Assembly (NCBI GenBank): GCA_945876035.1
Contig: CAMCMU010000018.1
Coordinates: 1 to 64,000 of the forward strand
Direction: 5' to 3'
DNA from: Schlesneria paludicola DSM 18645
GTDB lineage: Bacteria; Planctomycetota; Planctomycetia; Planctomycetales; Planctomycetaceae
DNA: 64,000 nt
Shown piece after piece: positions 8,846 through 18,763 of this stretch. The notes under the pieces are model-generated. The model was not told the origin of the DNA. It saw only the letters and a list, made by a program, of their open reading frames with translations, and made no database searches. A program made the translations under genes and the position numbers. Numbering within the stretch: position 1 is the stretch's first letter; each line of letters begins with the position of its first letter.

Positions 8846-10426
8846 TCAGGGGAGCGATCCGTCTGCGAAGGATGTGGAGTGACAATCACTGTTTGTGTCT
8901 CTGTTTGTGAGTTCAACCGGGCTCTTTCCTCTGGAACATTCGGCGGCCAGTTGACGCTTGGAAATGGCTTTTTCGTAGACCTGAATGTACTCGGCGGCAC
9001 TCTTTTTCCACGACCAGTCCCGCAGCATCCCGTTCTGCTGCAGTTTGCGCCATGTCGGTTTATCCGCGTACATCGAGCGTGCGCGGCAAAATTGCTCCAA
9101 GAAGACGTCGCTTCGAAATTCGGGAAAACTGAACCCGTTTGCCACACCTCTGGCAATGCTCTGGTCATCCGCATTAACGACGGAATCGGCGAGGCCCCCG
9201 ACCGATCTCACCAGAGGAACGGTCCCGTAGATCAGACTATACATTTGGTTTAGGCCGCACGGTTCAAATTCGCTGGGCATCAAAAAGACATCACAACCCG
9301 CCTCAACCTGATGAGAAAGCTTTTCGTTGTAGCCGATTGTTGTCGAAACTTGTTGAGGATGGGAAGCCGCCAGATCAGTCAGCAGATCCTCGTAATGCGA
9401 TTCCCCGCTTCCCAAAAAAATGAACTGTGCGTCTTGATCGAGCAGGACGTTTGCCGACTGCGCGATTAATGAGTATCCCTTCTGCCCAGTCATTCGTGAC
9501 ACACTTCCGAATAAGGGGACATCCGGTCGAACCGGTAACCCCAGTTGCTTTTGCAAGGCCGCCTTACAGGCCGCCTTGCCGAGTTCTACCGTGTCGATTG
9601 TATACGGCTTCGCAATGTAAGGGTCGGTGGACGGATTCCAGATCTCCGTATCGACGCCGTTCAATATTCCGCGGAGATCGCAGGTCCGCGAACTCAGGAC
9701 ACCGTGTAAACCACAACCATATTCGGGAGTTTGAATTTCCCGGGCGTACGTCGGGCTGACAGTTGTCACCATATCGGCAAAGGCAATTCCGCTCTTCAAC
9801 AGGTTGAGGTACCCAAAAGACTCCATTTGTCTCCAATTAAAATATTTCCAATCAAGGCCCGTCAAATGCATATCCCAGTGCCAGAAGCGTCCTTGAAAGG
9901 CCATGTTGTGAATCGTGAAAACGGAGGCGGTCTGATCAAGACCGGGTCGGCGCCGCATTTCCACGGCGACGAGTACCGGAACGAGTCCCGTCTGCCAGTC
10001 ATTGGAATGCACGACATCCGGCTTCAAGTTGAAATGCTGGATGATTTCTAGCACCGCACGGCTGAAAAATACAAAACGCTCGCAGTTGTCTTGATAATCA
10101 AGATTGTCTTCCCCGTAGACGCCTTGGCGATCAAAGTAACTGGATTGATCCACCAAATAAACGGTGACGCGGCATCTCGAAAGTTTGGCACGCAGGACCC
10201 GTGCATTGACGATCTTGTTGCCGACAGCCACACGGAGACAAAAGCTGGTCGTTTCTGTGGTAGGACGATTTGGCCTGCCGGAGTCGAACTGCGGATAGTG
10301 GGGAATAATCAGGCTGACATCATGGCCCGATTGATCCAGAGCCTTGGGTAAGGCGGCCGCGACGTCGGCCAAGCCACCCGTTTTGGAGAACGGAACCGCT
10401 TCAGAACTGGCGATCACAATCCGCAT
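8846..10426 (-). CDS. glgA: Glycogen synthase (ADP-glucose type, GT5)
   Basis: 526 residues from ATG 10426; GTG 10447 is in frame, but the family begins at [22 protein letters not shown]. The KTGGLADV motif binds ADP-glucose. Further features are [93 protein letters not shown] and [11 protein letters not shown]. It elongates alpha-1,4-glucan in the cytoplasm. The last 35 or so residues, rich in Ser and Asp, are not conserved and form a tail. With galT 22 bp downstream and the GH57 enzyme beyond, this forms a small storage-polysaccharide group. The 454-bp gap to the divergent lipoprotein gene at 10881 should hold its promoter. Confidence 0.96.
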   Translation of the reverse strand: MRIVIASSEAVPFSKTGGLADVAAALPKALDQSGHDVSLIIPHYPQFDSGRPNRPTTETTSFCLRVAVGNKIVNARVLRAKLSRCRVTVYLVDQSSYFDRQGVYGEDNLDYQDNCERFVFFSRAVLEIIQHFNLKPDVVHSNDWQTGLVPVLVAVEMRRRPGLDQTASVFTIHNMAFQGRFWHWDMHLTGLDWKYFNWRQMESFGYLNLLKSGIAFADMVTTVSPTYAREIQTPEYGCGLHGVLSSRTCDLRGILNGVDTEIWNPSTDPYIAKPYTIDTVELGKAACKAALQKQLGLPVRPDVPLFGSVSRMTGQKGYSLIAQSANVLLDQDAQFIFLGSGESHYEDLLTDLAASHPQQVSTTIGYNEKLSHQVEAGCDVFLMPSEFEPCGLNQMYSLIYGTVPLVRSVGGLADSVVNADDQSIARGVANGFSFPEFRSDVFLEQFCRARSMYADKPTWRKLQQNGMLRDWSWKKSAAEYIQVYEKAISKRQLAAECSRGKSPVELTNRDTNSDCHSTSFADGSLP

Positions 10427-10880
10427 GCCGTCAATCCTTTTCGGCACAAGTGGCCGTTCCGTGTTCCGTGCGGTTCCTGTTCGTGATCGACTGCCATCAC
10501 TTCCGGACGAACGATTGCCTATTTTGTTTGACGCGATGATGAGGCACAGTGAATCCAGCCCCGTCGTGTTATCGGCCGCTGTTGCTCCTCCGCTGAAGGA
10601 GTTGCATGCCGCGGAACGCGATGGTGGCGCGATCGCGAAAAGTCGGCTGTCGCCGTGATGATAATGAATTTACAGGATCCGCCAACGTCAGGTGTACGAC
10701 GGCCAAGTTTAGCTAATGTTTTGCAGTGCCAGCGACGGGCTCCCCGATCCCTCCCGGATGTTGGACGGCGGATGGTGTTGCGCTGTGACCGCCGATATTT
10801 GGATTGACCGATTCCTATCGCCTCTGTAGAAGCCAGCGTTCACGTTTGAGTTCATTCCTCGCGGAAGGAGTCCGCAAGTC
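10427..10880. other. Divergent intergenic region, no gene seen
   Basis: This 454-bp gap lies between the minus-strand glgA and the plus-strand TPR lipoprotein. No convincing coding frame, RNA gene or strong inverted repeat was found. It must contain the promoters of both transcription units. An AAGGAG ribosome site (10865-10870) precedes the ATG at 10881. Confidence 0.5.
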
Positions 10881-12149
10881 ATGCGATATTCAGCTTGGTT
10901 GTTCTTGTGTGCGTTGGCCTTCGGATGCCAATCTCAGTCGGTGAGTCATCCGGAAGGCAATAATTTCGTTTTGGCAGACGATCATGTTCCCGTGGAAGTT
11001 TCGTTGTTGTTGGAACAGCATGAGTTAGAGAAGGCTGTCGAAAAACTCGGGGAGTTGATCTCGCAAAATCCCTCTGACGCCGCTCTCCATTCGGTACGAG
11101 CCACAGTCCAGCATCGGCTGGGCCTCAATCAACAAGCGATCACGGATCTCAACCGGGCGATTGAACTGAATCCCAAGGAGGCCCGCTTTTTCAACAATCG
11201 CGGCTTCATTTTTCTTGGTCTGCAACGCTTTGAAGAGGCGGAGCACGATCTCGACCGAGCTAAAGAATTGGCTCCCGGTTATCCCAATGGCTTTAACAAT
11301 CGAGGATTGCTTCATCTCTCTCAGGGTCGATATGTGGACGCGATTTCAGAATTCGACAGAGCGTTAAGAATCGATCCCCAATACGTGGACGCTTACAATA
11401 ACCGGGGTTTCGCCGAAATGCAGTTGCAACACGTGGAATCCGCGTTGGCTGACTTTAACACAACGCTGGCCATGTCTCCTAGGTACGTCAATGCGTTCAA
11501 TAATCGTGGATTGCTGCGGGCACGCGTCGGAGATTTGGAAAATGCCGTCATTGACTTCACGGAGGCAATGATGCTCGATCCCCTCAACCCGAAATACTAT
11601 CAGCTTCGCCGAGAGGTGTATTTGCGTCAACAAGCCTACGACAAGGCCGAGGAGGATCAGAATAAGTACGTCTGGTTAGAACAACTCAACACATGGAACG
11701 TCCACGTGGCGAATAACCCCGACGATTCAGTCGGTCTGATCCGCAGAGCCCGACACCATTTACAAGCCCGTGATGACGTCTCGGCTGCATTGGATGTGGA
11801 GCGGGCATTAAAAATCAATGCGCGTTCGGCAGACGCATTGATTCTTCGAGCGGAGATCGAAGTCGGTAAAAAAGAGTTTCAACGGGCACTGGCTGATGCG
11901 GAAACTGCGTTGTCGATTGACCCGACTCGGGAGGCATTCTCGGTGCTGGGCGATGCGTGTCTCGGCCTCGATAATTATGATCGTGCCATTTCCAGCTTTA
12001 ACGAGGCACACCGCATTGACTCAGCGGTCGCGGAGGCCTATTTCAGGAAGTCGCAAATTTTGCAAATCTCTGGTAATACCGCGGAAGCCACGTCAACACT
12101 CCAACAGGCGGTCTTCTTAGATCAGGAGATTGAGGCACGGTTGCGGTAA
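10881..12149 (+). CDS. TPR-repeat lipoprotein
   Basis: 422 residues; the start is supported by AAGGAG about 10 nt upstream. The N-terminus is a lipoprotein signal (MRYSAWLFLCALAFGC, lipobox LAFGC with Cys16), so the mature protein should be lipid-anchored. The rest is a series of about ten tetratricopeptide units. Several consecutive units carry the same NNRG in helix A (FFNNRGFIFLGLQRFEEAE, GFNNRGLLHLSQGRYVDAI, AYNNRGFAEMQLQHVESAL, AFNNRGLLRARVGDLENAV), a mark of Sel1/SPINDLY-like TPR superhelices. A break around residues 250-275 divides two TPR blocks. It is likely a scaffold for protein-protein contacts at the membrane; no catalytic motif was seen. Confidence 0.88.
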   Translation: MRYSAWLFLCALAFGCQSQSVSHPEGNNFVLADDHVPVEVSLLLEQHELEKAVEKLGELISQNPSDAALHSVRATVQHRLGLNQQAITDLNRAIELNPKEARFFNNRGFIFLGLQRFEEAEHDLDRAKELAPGYPNGFNNRGLLHLSQGRYVDAISEFDRALRIDPQYVDAYNNRGFAEMQLQHVESALADFNTTLAMSPRYVNAFNNRGLLRARVGDLENAVIDFTEAMMLDPLNPKYYQLRREVYLRQQAYDKAEEDQNKYVWLEQLNTWNVHVANNPDDSVGLIRRARHHLQARDDVSAALDVERALKINARSADALILRAEIEVGKKEFQRALADAETALSIDPTREAFSVLGDACLGLDNYDRAISSFNEAHRIDSAVAEAYFRKSQILQISGNTAEATSTLQQAVFLDQEIEARLR

Positions 12150-12314
12150 CTCGTTGGGAATTCAGAGGGGCAGTCGCCTTTGAGGCCATGTTTTTGTGGT
12201 GAGCAATCGCCCCTCCGGTTTTGAATCAAGACGGCCTTCCGTAGGTTCTTGGCTTTGTATTGCGATGTCAGTATTGCGGTCTGACATCGATCCCTCGAGG
12301 ATTGCTATCTGACC

Positions 12315-13133
12315 ATGACGATTCCTGCACTGAAAACAAAAATTCAGGGGCCCATCGCTGTCATTGGAGACGTGCACGGCCAACTGGATAAACTGACTGT
12401 GATTCTTGAAAAGCTGAAGCAACTCCCCGACTATCAGCATCGTTGGATTGTTTTCATCGGGGATTTTGTGGACCGTGGCGCGGACTCCAAAGGGGCGATT
12501 TCTGCCGTTCTCAATTTGCAGCGCGACCATCCGCGGACGACCGCGATTGCTGGAAACCACGAATTTGCCATGTGTTCAGCGTTGGGATGGCTTTCCAGCC
12601 GCCAAGATTCCAACTGGAGCGGACGCTGGGTGAATCATTACGACTCTGATACGACGTTTGCTTCCTATGGTGCGGAGATTGGTAATCTCGACGACCTCAA
12701 CGATAAGATTCCTCCGGACCATCGTGAGTTCCTGACGAACATGCCGTGGTGTGTTGAGCACCCTCAACTTTTGTTTGTGCACGCGGGACTGAATCCCAAT
12801 CTGCAGTTCGCCACACAACTGCGAATCCTACACCAAAAGGATCCGTCGTTGAACCGGCCGGAGTGGCTTTGTGAGCGAGCATTCGTCGAGGCGGATCCGC
12901 CTCAAGACTGCCCATTAACGGTCGTTTCTGGGCATGTTCGCGTCCCAGAGGTTCAATTTCGCCCGAAAAGAATTCTCACGGATACAACAGGTGGCACGGA
13001 TGGGGATCTCAGTTGTGTGCTCATGCCCGAAAAAAAGGTGATCACTTCGGCCAGTCGGCCGACAACTTCGGTTCGACGAAAGCCGACAACGGTTTCTGCG
13101 GCACAGTCATCGTGGTGGAACCTGTGGGGCTGA
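12315..13133 (+). CDS. PPP-family metallophosphoesterase (Ser/Thr phosphatase-like)
   Basis: 272 residues. The PPP signature blocks are clear: GDVHGQLDKL (residues about 17-26), FIGDFVDRGADSKGAI (about 49-64), IAGNHEFAM (about 77-85) and LFVHAGLNPNL (about 152-162), followed by VVSGHVRVPEVQF. These give the Asp, His, Asn ligands of a two-metal active site. It belongs with bacterial PrpA/bis(5'-nucleosyl)-tetraphosphatase-like enzymes, so the substrate may be phosphoprotein or a dinucleoside polyphosphate; sequence alone does not decide. The C-terminus (TSVRRKPTTVSAAQ) is basic and probably disordered. Gene order with a Ser/Thr kinase 4 kb downstream is suggestive only. Confidence 0.9.
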   Translation: MTIPALKTKIQGPIAVIGDVHGQLDKLTVILEKLKQLPDYQHRWIVFIGDFVDRGADSKGAISAVLNLQRDHPRTTAIAGNHEFAMCSALGWLSSRQDSNWSGRWVNHYDSDTTFASYGAEIGNLDDLNDKIPPDHREFLTNMPWCVEHPQLLFVHAGLNPNLQFATQLRILHQKDPSLNRPEWLCERAFVEADPPQDCPLTVVSGHVRVPEVQFRPKRILTDTTGGTDGDLSCVLMPEKKVITSASRPTTSVRRKPTTVSAAQSSWWNLWG

Positions 13134-13650
13134 TCCCCTTTTTACGCTTGAATCATTTGGCGTCACCGTCAACGCCACACACGGTGCATTCTTGGAACTG
13201 GCCAAGTGCATTCCCCAAAATCGAGAATCCATTTGTGATCGGTGAATTTGTGATCGGTGTCGATGCGAGACGGCTCCTGTTTTTGATTGACCGTCGTTTA
13301 TCAAATGTCAACGTTTTGAAGGCACGCGATGCGGGTTCTTTGAAAAGACGAGTAACGAAATTCCAGATCAAGTCATACTTTTAGCCACGCGAATGTCTAT
13401 CAATTTGCCTTGATTCTTTTATGCCGGGAGCAAACGTGGATTCCGAATCACCTCTCTAGGTTGTAAGATCAACATTCATTGGAAAACTGAGGTCCTATTC
13501 GGTAGGCTAGCGGAATTCATGCAGTCGGCAGATTTCGATGCAGCGTTTGAATGACGCTGGCTGCTCCGAAGCGGCACCAAGTTTTTTTGCGACACGGATC
13601 CGTAAAAAAGGGGTTGCCTCGTGCACAGTGCGAATGTGAAGGAGTTGGCG
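13134..13650. other. Intergenic region with a 15-bp tandem duplication
   Basis: No convincing gene in 517 bp. ATTTGTGATCGGTG is repeated at 13231-13244 and 13246-13259 (period 15). A perfect palindrome ACGGATCCGT near 13595 is flanked by T-rich and A-rich runs and lies about 50 bp before the next start codon. It could be a terminator for the phosphatase gene or an operator, but there is no further support. Confidence 0.45.
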
Positions 13651-14994
13651 GTGTTTCGCCGATCGTTCCTTTCGAGTAATCGGATCTTCCGATTGCTGAT
13701 CGGTCTGTCGTTTGGATTCGCAACGACGGATGCCGTCCAATCTCAGCCGCCGAGAAAATCGGCGAATTCTGTGCGACCAGCACAGACACAGCAAAAACCG
13801 ACAGCCAACAAGTCGGTTTCCAAAGAACTGAAAATCGACCCGGAGAAGCTTCCCACAAATTATCTTGCTCCGCAGGAGAGAAGTCCACTTCTGGAAATCG
13901 ATCAGCCTCTGCTTGTTCCAGAAGAACTTGAGAAGTTGAGGAAGGAAGATGGAAAGTTTGGTAGCACCCTTGTGAAGGCTGGTTCGGATGAGGCGAGCCT
14001 GATGGTGATTCACAACGGAATTCGTTTTCGACTGGCGAAAATGTGTTTGAAAGAAAATTTTGAAAACGTCAAAAAACTTTCGGACCTTCGGATAGACCTC
14101 GAGCGAGTTTTGAATGGAGCGGGCCTAGCCGCGAGGGACCTCAAAGCGGACAGGCTTCGAGAATTTCGGCAAGTCGTGATGACTGATTTTTTGACGCAAG
14201 CCACGCCCGTTCTCCAAAATAACCTCAATGTTCGCGTTCAGATTGTAGTGTTGATGAGCGAGTTGGAGGCGGTTTCTGAGGACCTCCGAAACAAAAAAAT
14301 GCGAGAGGCTTTTGTTCCGGCTTTTGAACCCTTGCTGACGGTCATCCTCGATCCACAGCAACCCCCTGTCGTCAAGATACCGGCCGTCTATGGGCTCGCG
14401 AGAATCCTGCGAACAGGGACGCCTAATGTCGGTCAGCGGACAAAAATAGCCGAAGCAATGATCGCGGAGTTAGCCAGCAATGAAACGCATTGGTGGTACC
14501 AGATGCGGTTGTCGAGCGGGTTGGGACTGATCGCTCTCGATGTCTCAAAACAGCCAATTGTTGTCAAGGCGTTGAAAAATGTCGTGAGTGATCCAGATCG
14601 ATCTTGGACCGTACGTACTGAGGCGGCGAAGTCGCTGGGACAAGTTCCCATTCCGCCTGTCTCGGATCCCTCGTCCGTGGTCCGGGCGATTTCCGAAATG
14701 GCATTGCAAATGGCCCAGGCCGCTCAGCCGAACTCGGACAACAAAATCTGGAAAGCGCGTTTTTTCAAACTGTATCTTGCGTTTCAAGCGGAGTCACCGA
14801 ATGAAAAAGACGCCACGAAAAATGGCACGCCGGGACTTCTGAATCAGGCTACGGCAAGCGCCGCTGCGAAGACCGCTTACGCGAACATCGTTCCGCTGGT
14901 CAGTGCCATTCTGAAAGGCGAACCTTTGACCGCTGAGAAAATCTCCCCGTTGCAAGAATGGTTGACGAGTACCGTCGCCACAACCGGAAAATAG
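13651..14994 (+). CDS. Exported protein, HEAT-like helical repeats
   Basis: 447 residues from GTG 13651, chosen because GGAG at 13641-13644 lies 6 nt upstream; GTG 13621 is also in frame. The N-terminus (FRRSFLSSNRIFRLLIGLSFGF) is a signal peptide. A Pro/Gln/Ser linker follows, then an all-helical body. Residues 200-340 have repeated pairs such as PAFEPLLTVILDPQQPPVVKIPAVYGLARIL and WTVRTEAAKSLGQV that fit HEAT-like repeats. No enzyme motif was seen. Secreted proteins of this layout are common and largely uncharacterised in planctomycetes. Confidence 0.75.
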   Translation: MFRRSFLSSNRIFRLLIGLSFGFATTDAVQSQPPRKSANSVRPAQTQQKPTANKSVSKELKIDPEKLPTNYLAPQERSPLLEIDQPLLVPEELEKLRKEDGKFGSTLVKAGSDEASLMVIHNGIRFRLAKMCLKENFENVKKLSDLRIDLERVLNGAGLAARDLKADRLREFRQVVMTDFLTQATPVLQNNLNVRVQIVVLMSELEAVSEDLRNKKMREAFVPAFEPLLTVILDPQQPPVVKIPAVYGLARILRTGTPNVGQRTKIAEAMIAELASNETHWWYQMRLSSGLGLIALDVSKQPIVVKALKNVVSDPDRSWTVRTEAAKSLGQVPIPPVSDPSSVVRAISEMALQMAQAAQPNSDNKIWKARFFKLYLAFQAESPNEKDATKNGTPGLLNQATASAAAKTAYANIVPLVSAILKGEPLTAEKISPLQEWLTSTVATTGK

Positions 14995-15060
14995 AGCGTC
15001 AGTAGAGCGCGGATTCTAGGGAATTCGGTGGTCGCGGGAAAAGGTTCCTCGATCTTATGT

Positions 15061-15112
15061 GGAAACGATCTCGTGGAAACGATCTCGTGAAAACGATCTC
15101 GTGGAAACGATC
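15061..15112. repeat. 14-bp tandem repeat, about 3.7 copies
   Basis: GGAAACGATCTCGT is repeated at 15061, 15075, 15089 (first GG changed to GA) and partly at 15103. It lies in the 368-bp gap between the HEAT-like protein and recJ; the rest of that gap shows no gene. The period of 14 is not a multiple of three and the repeat is not coding. It may be a slippage product or a tandem protein-binding site upstream of recJ. Confidence 0.85.
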
Positions 15113-15362
15113 CAACGCCGTGGCGATGGCGTGATCTCATCGCCGCCGCCATCGAACGGAGTTTCGAGGGCGACTTGAATCAGACAGCAAATTAGGTCTG
15201 TGCAGTTGATCTGATGGCAAAATCATCGGACCGGTTGGGTCGTTTTCAGAGGAACGGTGAGTTGGCTTTTAGGGTTTGTCAGCCGTGTCCTCCGACAGGA
15301 CGAGTTGTGGTCGGCAAACTCTCGGAATCAAAAAGTAATCTTGGCAGCGGATGGAGTCTGAA

Positions 15363-17111
15363 ATGCATCGAGTCTGGCGAGTGGCGGCGCACGATCCAGC
15401 AAAGATTCGCGATCTGAGTTTGAGACTGCGAATTTCTCCGTTATTGGCACAGGTGATTCTTGCCAGAGGCTGTTCGACTCCCGAAGAGGCCTCGGGATAT
15501 CTCGCCAAGAAGCTGACAGATCTGCACGATCCAGAGAGCTTGCCAGGTGTCTCGGCGGCGGCGGATCGAATTGTCGAAGCCGTGCAAGCCGGGCGACGAG
15601 TCACCGTTTATGGTGACTATGATGTTGACGGAGTGACAGCCACCAGTCTGCTCTGGCACTGCCTGCAACTCACTGGAGCGACCGTGGATTATTATATCCC
15701 AAGTCGTCTTGAAGAGGGTTATGGGCTGAACTGCGATGCTCTGCGGCAATTGCACATGGAAGATCCCACGCGACTGGTTGTCAGCGTTGATTGTGGCATC
15801 ACCAGTTGCGTTCAGGCGTCAACTGCCCGAGCACTGGGATTGGAGTTAATCATCACCGATCACCATCAGTTTGACGAAACACTCCCCGATGCCGCGGTCC
15901 TGGTCCATCCACGTTTGCCAGGAAGCTATCCCTTTGGCGAATTGTGCGGAGTCGGAGTGGCCTTCAAATTGGCTTGGGCAATCTGTAAGAGATTGGGTGA
16001 CGGTAAGAAGGCGTCGCCACGCATGCGAGAGTTTCTGTTGAGTGCAATCGGGCTGGCAGCGATGGGGACAATCGCGGACGTTGTTCCGTTGATCGACGAG
16101 AATCGGATTCTCGTGCACTTCGGATTGGCGAGCCTTGTTGAACGATCCAACCCGGGATTAAAGGCATTGATGCGCGTTGCGGGTCTGGCGGATCGGATCG
16201 CACTGCAAGCGGAAGACATTGCGTTTGGACTCGCGCCTCGCATCAATGCTGCCGGCAGACTCGGCCAAGCGCGTCTTGCGGTTGAGTTGCTCACGACCAG
16301 CGATGTCGAACGGGCCAATGCCTTGGCGACGTATCTTGACGAACTCAATCGAAATCGGCAAACCGTCGAACGGCGCATACTCAAACAAGCCAAGGAACTC
16401 GTCGCGGACAATCCGGAGTGGGAGCAACACCGCGCATTGGTTCTGTCGCATCCTGATTGGCATGCCGGCGTCATCGGAATCGTTGCCAGTCGTGTAGCCG
16501 AACATTTTCAGAAGCCGACTGTAATGATTGCGATCAAGGGGACAAACGGGGTCGCGCAGGGGAGTGGCCGTTCGTTTGCCGGTTTCAATCTTCACGCAGG
16601 AATGACGGCATGCAGGCATTTACTGATTGGTTTTGGTGGACATCATGCGGCTGCAGGTATGAAGATTCATCCCGATGGAATCGATCAGTTCCGGACGGCT
16701 TTCACTCAATTCGTGGCCGACAACCACCATGTTTTGCCAGGCGCTGTGGAACAGCCGATCGATGCGGAAGTTCGTTTGGCAGACCTCACGGTTGGATCGA
16801 TCAACGAACTGGAAAAAATCGGCCCGTTTGGTGCGCACAATCGGCGGCCTGTGTTTGTCGCGTCGCACTGTGAACTAGCTGGCACGCCGAAAAAGATGGG
16901 TGAAGGTGAGCGTCACCTTTCGCTGCAAGTGCGTCACTTCGGTGTCTCGATGCGTGGTGTGGCGTTTGGCAAGGGGGAGTGGGCCGATGACATTGCCGAG
17001 TCCGCTGGCCCGATTTCGATTTGCTTCCAACCGACGATCAACCGTTTTCAAGGTCGCGAAAAGGTGGAGTTCCATCTGATCGACTGGCAGTCCACAGAGG
17101 TCAGATCCTGA
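15363..17111 (+). CDS. recJ: Single-stranded-DNA-specific exonuclease RecJ
   Basis: 582 residues from ATG 15363 (GGAG at 15353-15356, 6 nt upstream; ATG 15351 is also in frame). It degrades single-stranded DNA 5' to 3' in recombination and mismatch repair. DHH-phosphoesterase motifs are present: VTVYGDYDVDGVTATSLLW, VVSVDCGITS, LIITDHHQFD and HPRLPGSYPFGELCGVGVAFKL. The DHHA1 part has GSGRSFAGFNLHAGM and LLIGFGGHHAAAGM. The RecJ OB domain begins near residue 460 (IDAEVRLADLTVGSINELEKIGPFG...). All metal-binding Asp/His residues are visible, and length is normal. Confidence 0.96.
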   Translation: MHRVWRVAAHDPAKIRDLSLRLRISPLLAQVILARGCSTPEEASGYLAKKLTDLHDPESLPGVSAAADRIVEAVQAGRRVTVYGDYDVDGVTATSLLWHCLQLTGATVDYYIPSRLEEGYGLNCDALRQLHMEDPTRLVVSVDCGITSCVQASTARALGLELIITDHHQFDETLPDAAVLVHPRLPGSYPFGELCGVGVAFKLAWAICKRLGDGKKASPRMREFLLSAIGLAAMGTIADVVPLIDENRILVHFGLASLVERSNPGLKALMRVAGLADRIALQAEDIAFGLAPRINAAGRLGQARLAVELLTTSDVERANALATYLDELNRNRQTVERRILKQAKELVADNPEWEQHRALVLSHPDWHAGVIGIVASRVAEHFQKPTVMIAIKGTNGVAQGSGRSFAGFNLHAGMTACRHLLIGFGGHHAAAGMKIHPDGIDQFRTAFTQFVADNHHVLPGAVEQPIDAEVRLADLTVGSINELEKIGPFGAHNRRPVFVASHCELAGTPKKMGEGERHLSLQVRHFGVSMRGVAFGKGEWADDIAESAGPISICFQPTINRFQGREKVEFHLIDWQSTEVRS

Positions 17112-17272
17112 GTGACCGAGGATATGGGCCATGACTGATGTGGTCAACGAGTTGGCCTGCATTCGCTCTCGGTCGAGGACTAGATCCACGGAGGCAGGTT
17201 GGTGGATCTGCTGCCGACGGGTTACACTTTTGTGCCTTCCCTTGTTTTCAAAAATTTTCGAATGGCATAGCC

Positions 17273-18763
17273 ATGCACCCTGCTCGACTCGGACCGTATT
17301 TAATCGACCGAAAGATCGGTGCTGGCGGGATGGGAAATGTCTATCTCGGTCGGCACGACGTGACAGGGCAGATTGCCGCCATTAAGGAACTACCTGCGGC
17401 GCTCGCACGCGAGGAAGGCTTTGTTCTGCGTTTCAATCGCGAAATAGAAGCGATGCGTAAAATGAATAGCCCGCATATCGTCAAACTCTACGAAAGCGGC
17501 AGTGACGATGCGGAAACGTACTACTATTCGATGGAATACGTCGACGGCGAAACCTTGAGCGGTCGGTTGAGACGAGAGCGGCGAATTCCGTGGAAGGAAG
17601 CCGTTCAACTGTGCCTTCAGATCTGTTCCGGATTGAAGCACGCTCATGATGAGGGGATCGTACATCGCGATCTGAAACCATCGAACCTGCTGCTCGATAA
17701 GAACGGGACCATTAAGCTGACCGATTTTGGAGTCGCCCAAGTCTTCGCGGCCGGCCGCTTGACGTTCACCGGAGCCATCATCGGCACGGCTGAATACATG
17801 GCCCCTGAACAGGTAGATGGTCGAAGAACAGATCGGCGAAGCGATCTTTATTCTCTGGGTGCGGTGCTCTACACAATGCTGGTCGGCCGGCCGCCTTTCA
17901 GCGGCGGAACGGCGGCCGAGATCATGCAAAAGCAGCGGTTTGGCCAGTTCGATGCGCCCCGAAAATTTGATTCTGAGATTCCATCGTGGCTGGACGACAT
18001 TGTTTGCCAATTGCTTGAAAAGGATCCGGAGCGACGACTCCCCGATGCGTTCGTCCTGTCGAAGCGACTGCAGGAACTCTTAAAAAAAATGGAACTGAAG
18101 CACTCCACTGACGAGTCAAGATCTTTGTCGGAATCAGGAACGCGGCTTGATCTGGCGGCTGCCCCACGACGATTTTTTGATGCGATATTGATGCGAGATT
18201 TGGTGAAATCGCAGATCTCGTCTGACGAACCAGAAACCTTTTTCGGCCGAATTTCCAACAACATTTGGGTGTTGGTCGGGATGCTTCTCCTAGTTCTCGG
18301 TAGCGTGGTTTGGCTCTGGCCCACAGAAAGATCACTCGATCGAGATCCGCCCATTGTTCGGTCGGGACAACAGTCTGAAGCCGATCGAATCGTTCAGATG
18401 GCTCGAATTCGTTGGAAGGGAGGAGATGCCGCGGGAGCTCAATATCTCCTGAAAAATTTGCGAGCCGTCATCGTCAGCGACGCAGATCAGTTCCACTTCG
18501 TCCGTAACATTGATCGGCTGTTGGCATCGATTCGCAACCACCGAGGCACCTACCAACGAGCGTTCATCCGTACGGCCCTAGACCGCGCACATCGGATGAT
18601 GCTGGAGGAACGCGAAAAGGCAGATGGGATTTGGAGGGGAATCATCCAACTCTACCGTGACGATTCGTCGTTGCAGGATTTGGTCGATGAAGCAAGATCT
18701 CAACTGGCGACCCTCCCCACCCGATCCGAGGAGGGGGAGCATTCCTCCATTCCGGCTCCCTGA
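17273..18763 (+). CDS. Serine/threonine protein kinase with one transmembrane segment
   Basis: 496 residues from ATG 17273; the frame is open to 17138, but the family begins at RLGPYLIDRKIG. The PknB-type kinase domain (about 8-275) has GAGGMGNVY (P-loop), AAIKEL (ATP-binding Lys), HRDLKPSNLLLD (catalytic Asp), LTDFGVAQ (DFG), IGTAEYMAPEQ (APE) and SDLYSLGAVLYTML. A single hydrophobic segment, WVLVGMLLLVLGSVVWLW at about 331-348, anchors it, leaving about 145 residues on the far side; these are helical with no recognised domain. It therefore probably phosphorylates cytoplasmic proteins in response to an extracytoplasmic signal. All key residues are intact. Confidence 0.93.
   Translation: MHPARLGPYLIDRKIGAGGMGNVYLGRHDVTGQIAAIKELPAALAREEGFVLRFNREIEAMRKMNSPHIVKLYESGSDDAETYYYSMEYVDGETLSGRLRRERRIPWKEAVQLCLQICSGLKHAHDEGIVHRDLKPSNLLLDKNGTIKLTDFGVAQVFAAGRLTFTGAIIGTAEYMAPEQVDGRRTDRRSDLYSLGAVLYTMLVGRPPFSGGTAAEIMQKQRFGQFDAPRKFDSEIPSWLDDIVCQLLEKDPERRLPDAFVLSKRLQELLKKMELKHSTDESRSLSESGTRLDLAAAPRRFFDAILMRDLVKSQISSDEPETFFGRISNNIWVLVGMLLLVLGSVVWLWPTERSLDRDPPIVRSGQQSEADRIVQMARIRWKGGDAAGAQYLLKNLRAVIVSDADQFHFVRNIDRLLASIRNHRGTYQRAFIRTALDRAHRMMLEEREKADGIWRGIIQLYRDDSSLQDLVDEARSQLATLPTRSEEGEHSSIPAP

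Noticed and set aside
15061-15112. Possible CRISPR array
   Set aside because: The 14-bp units are contiguous with no spacers; it is a simple tandem repeat.
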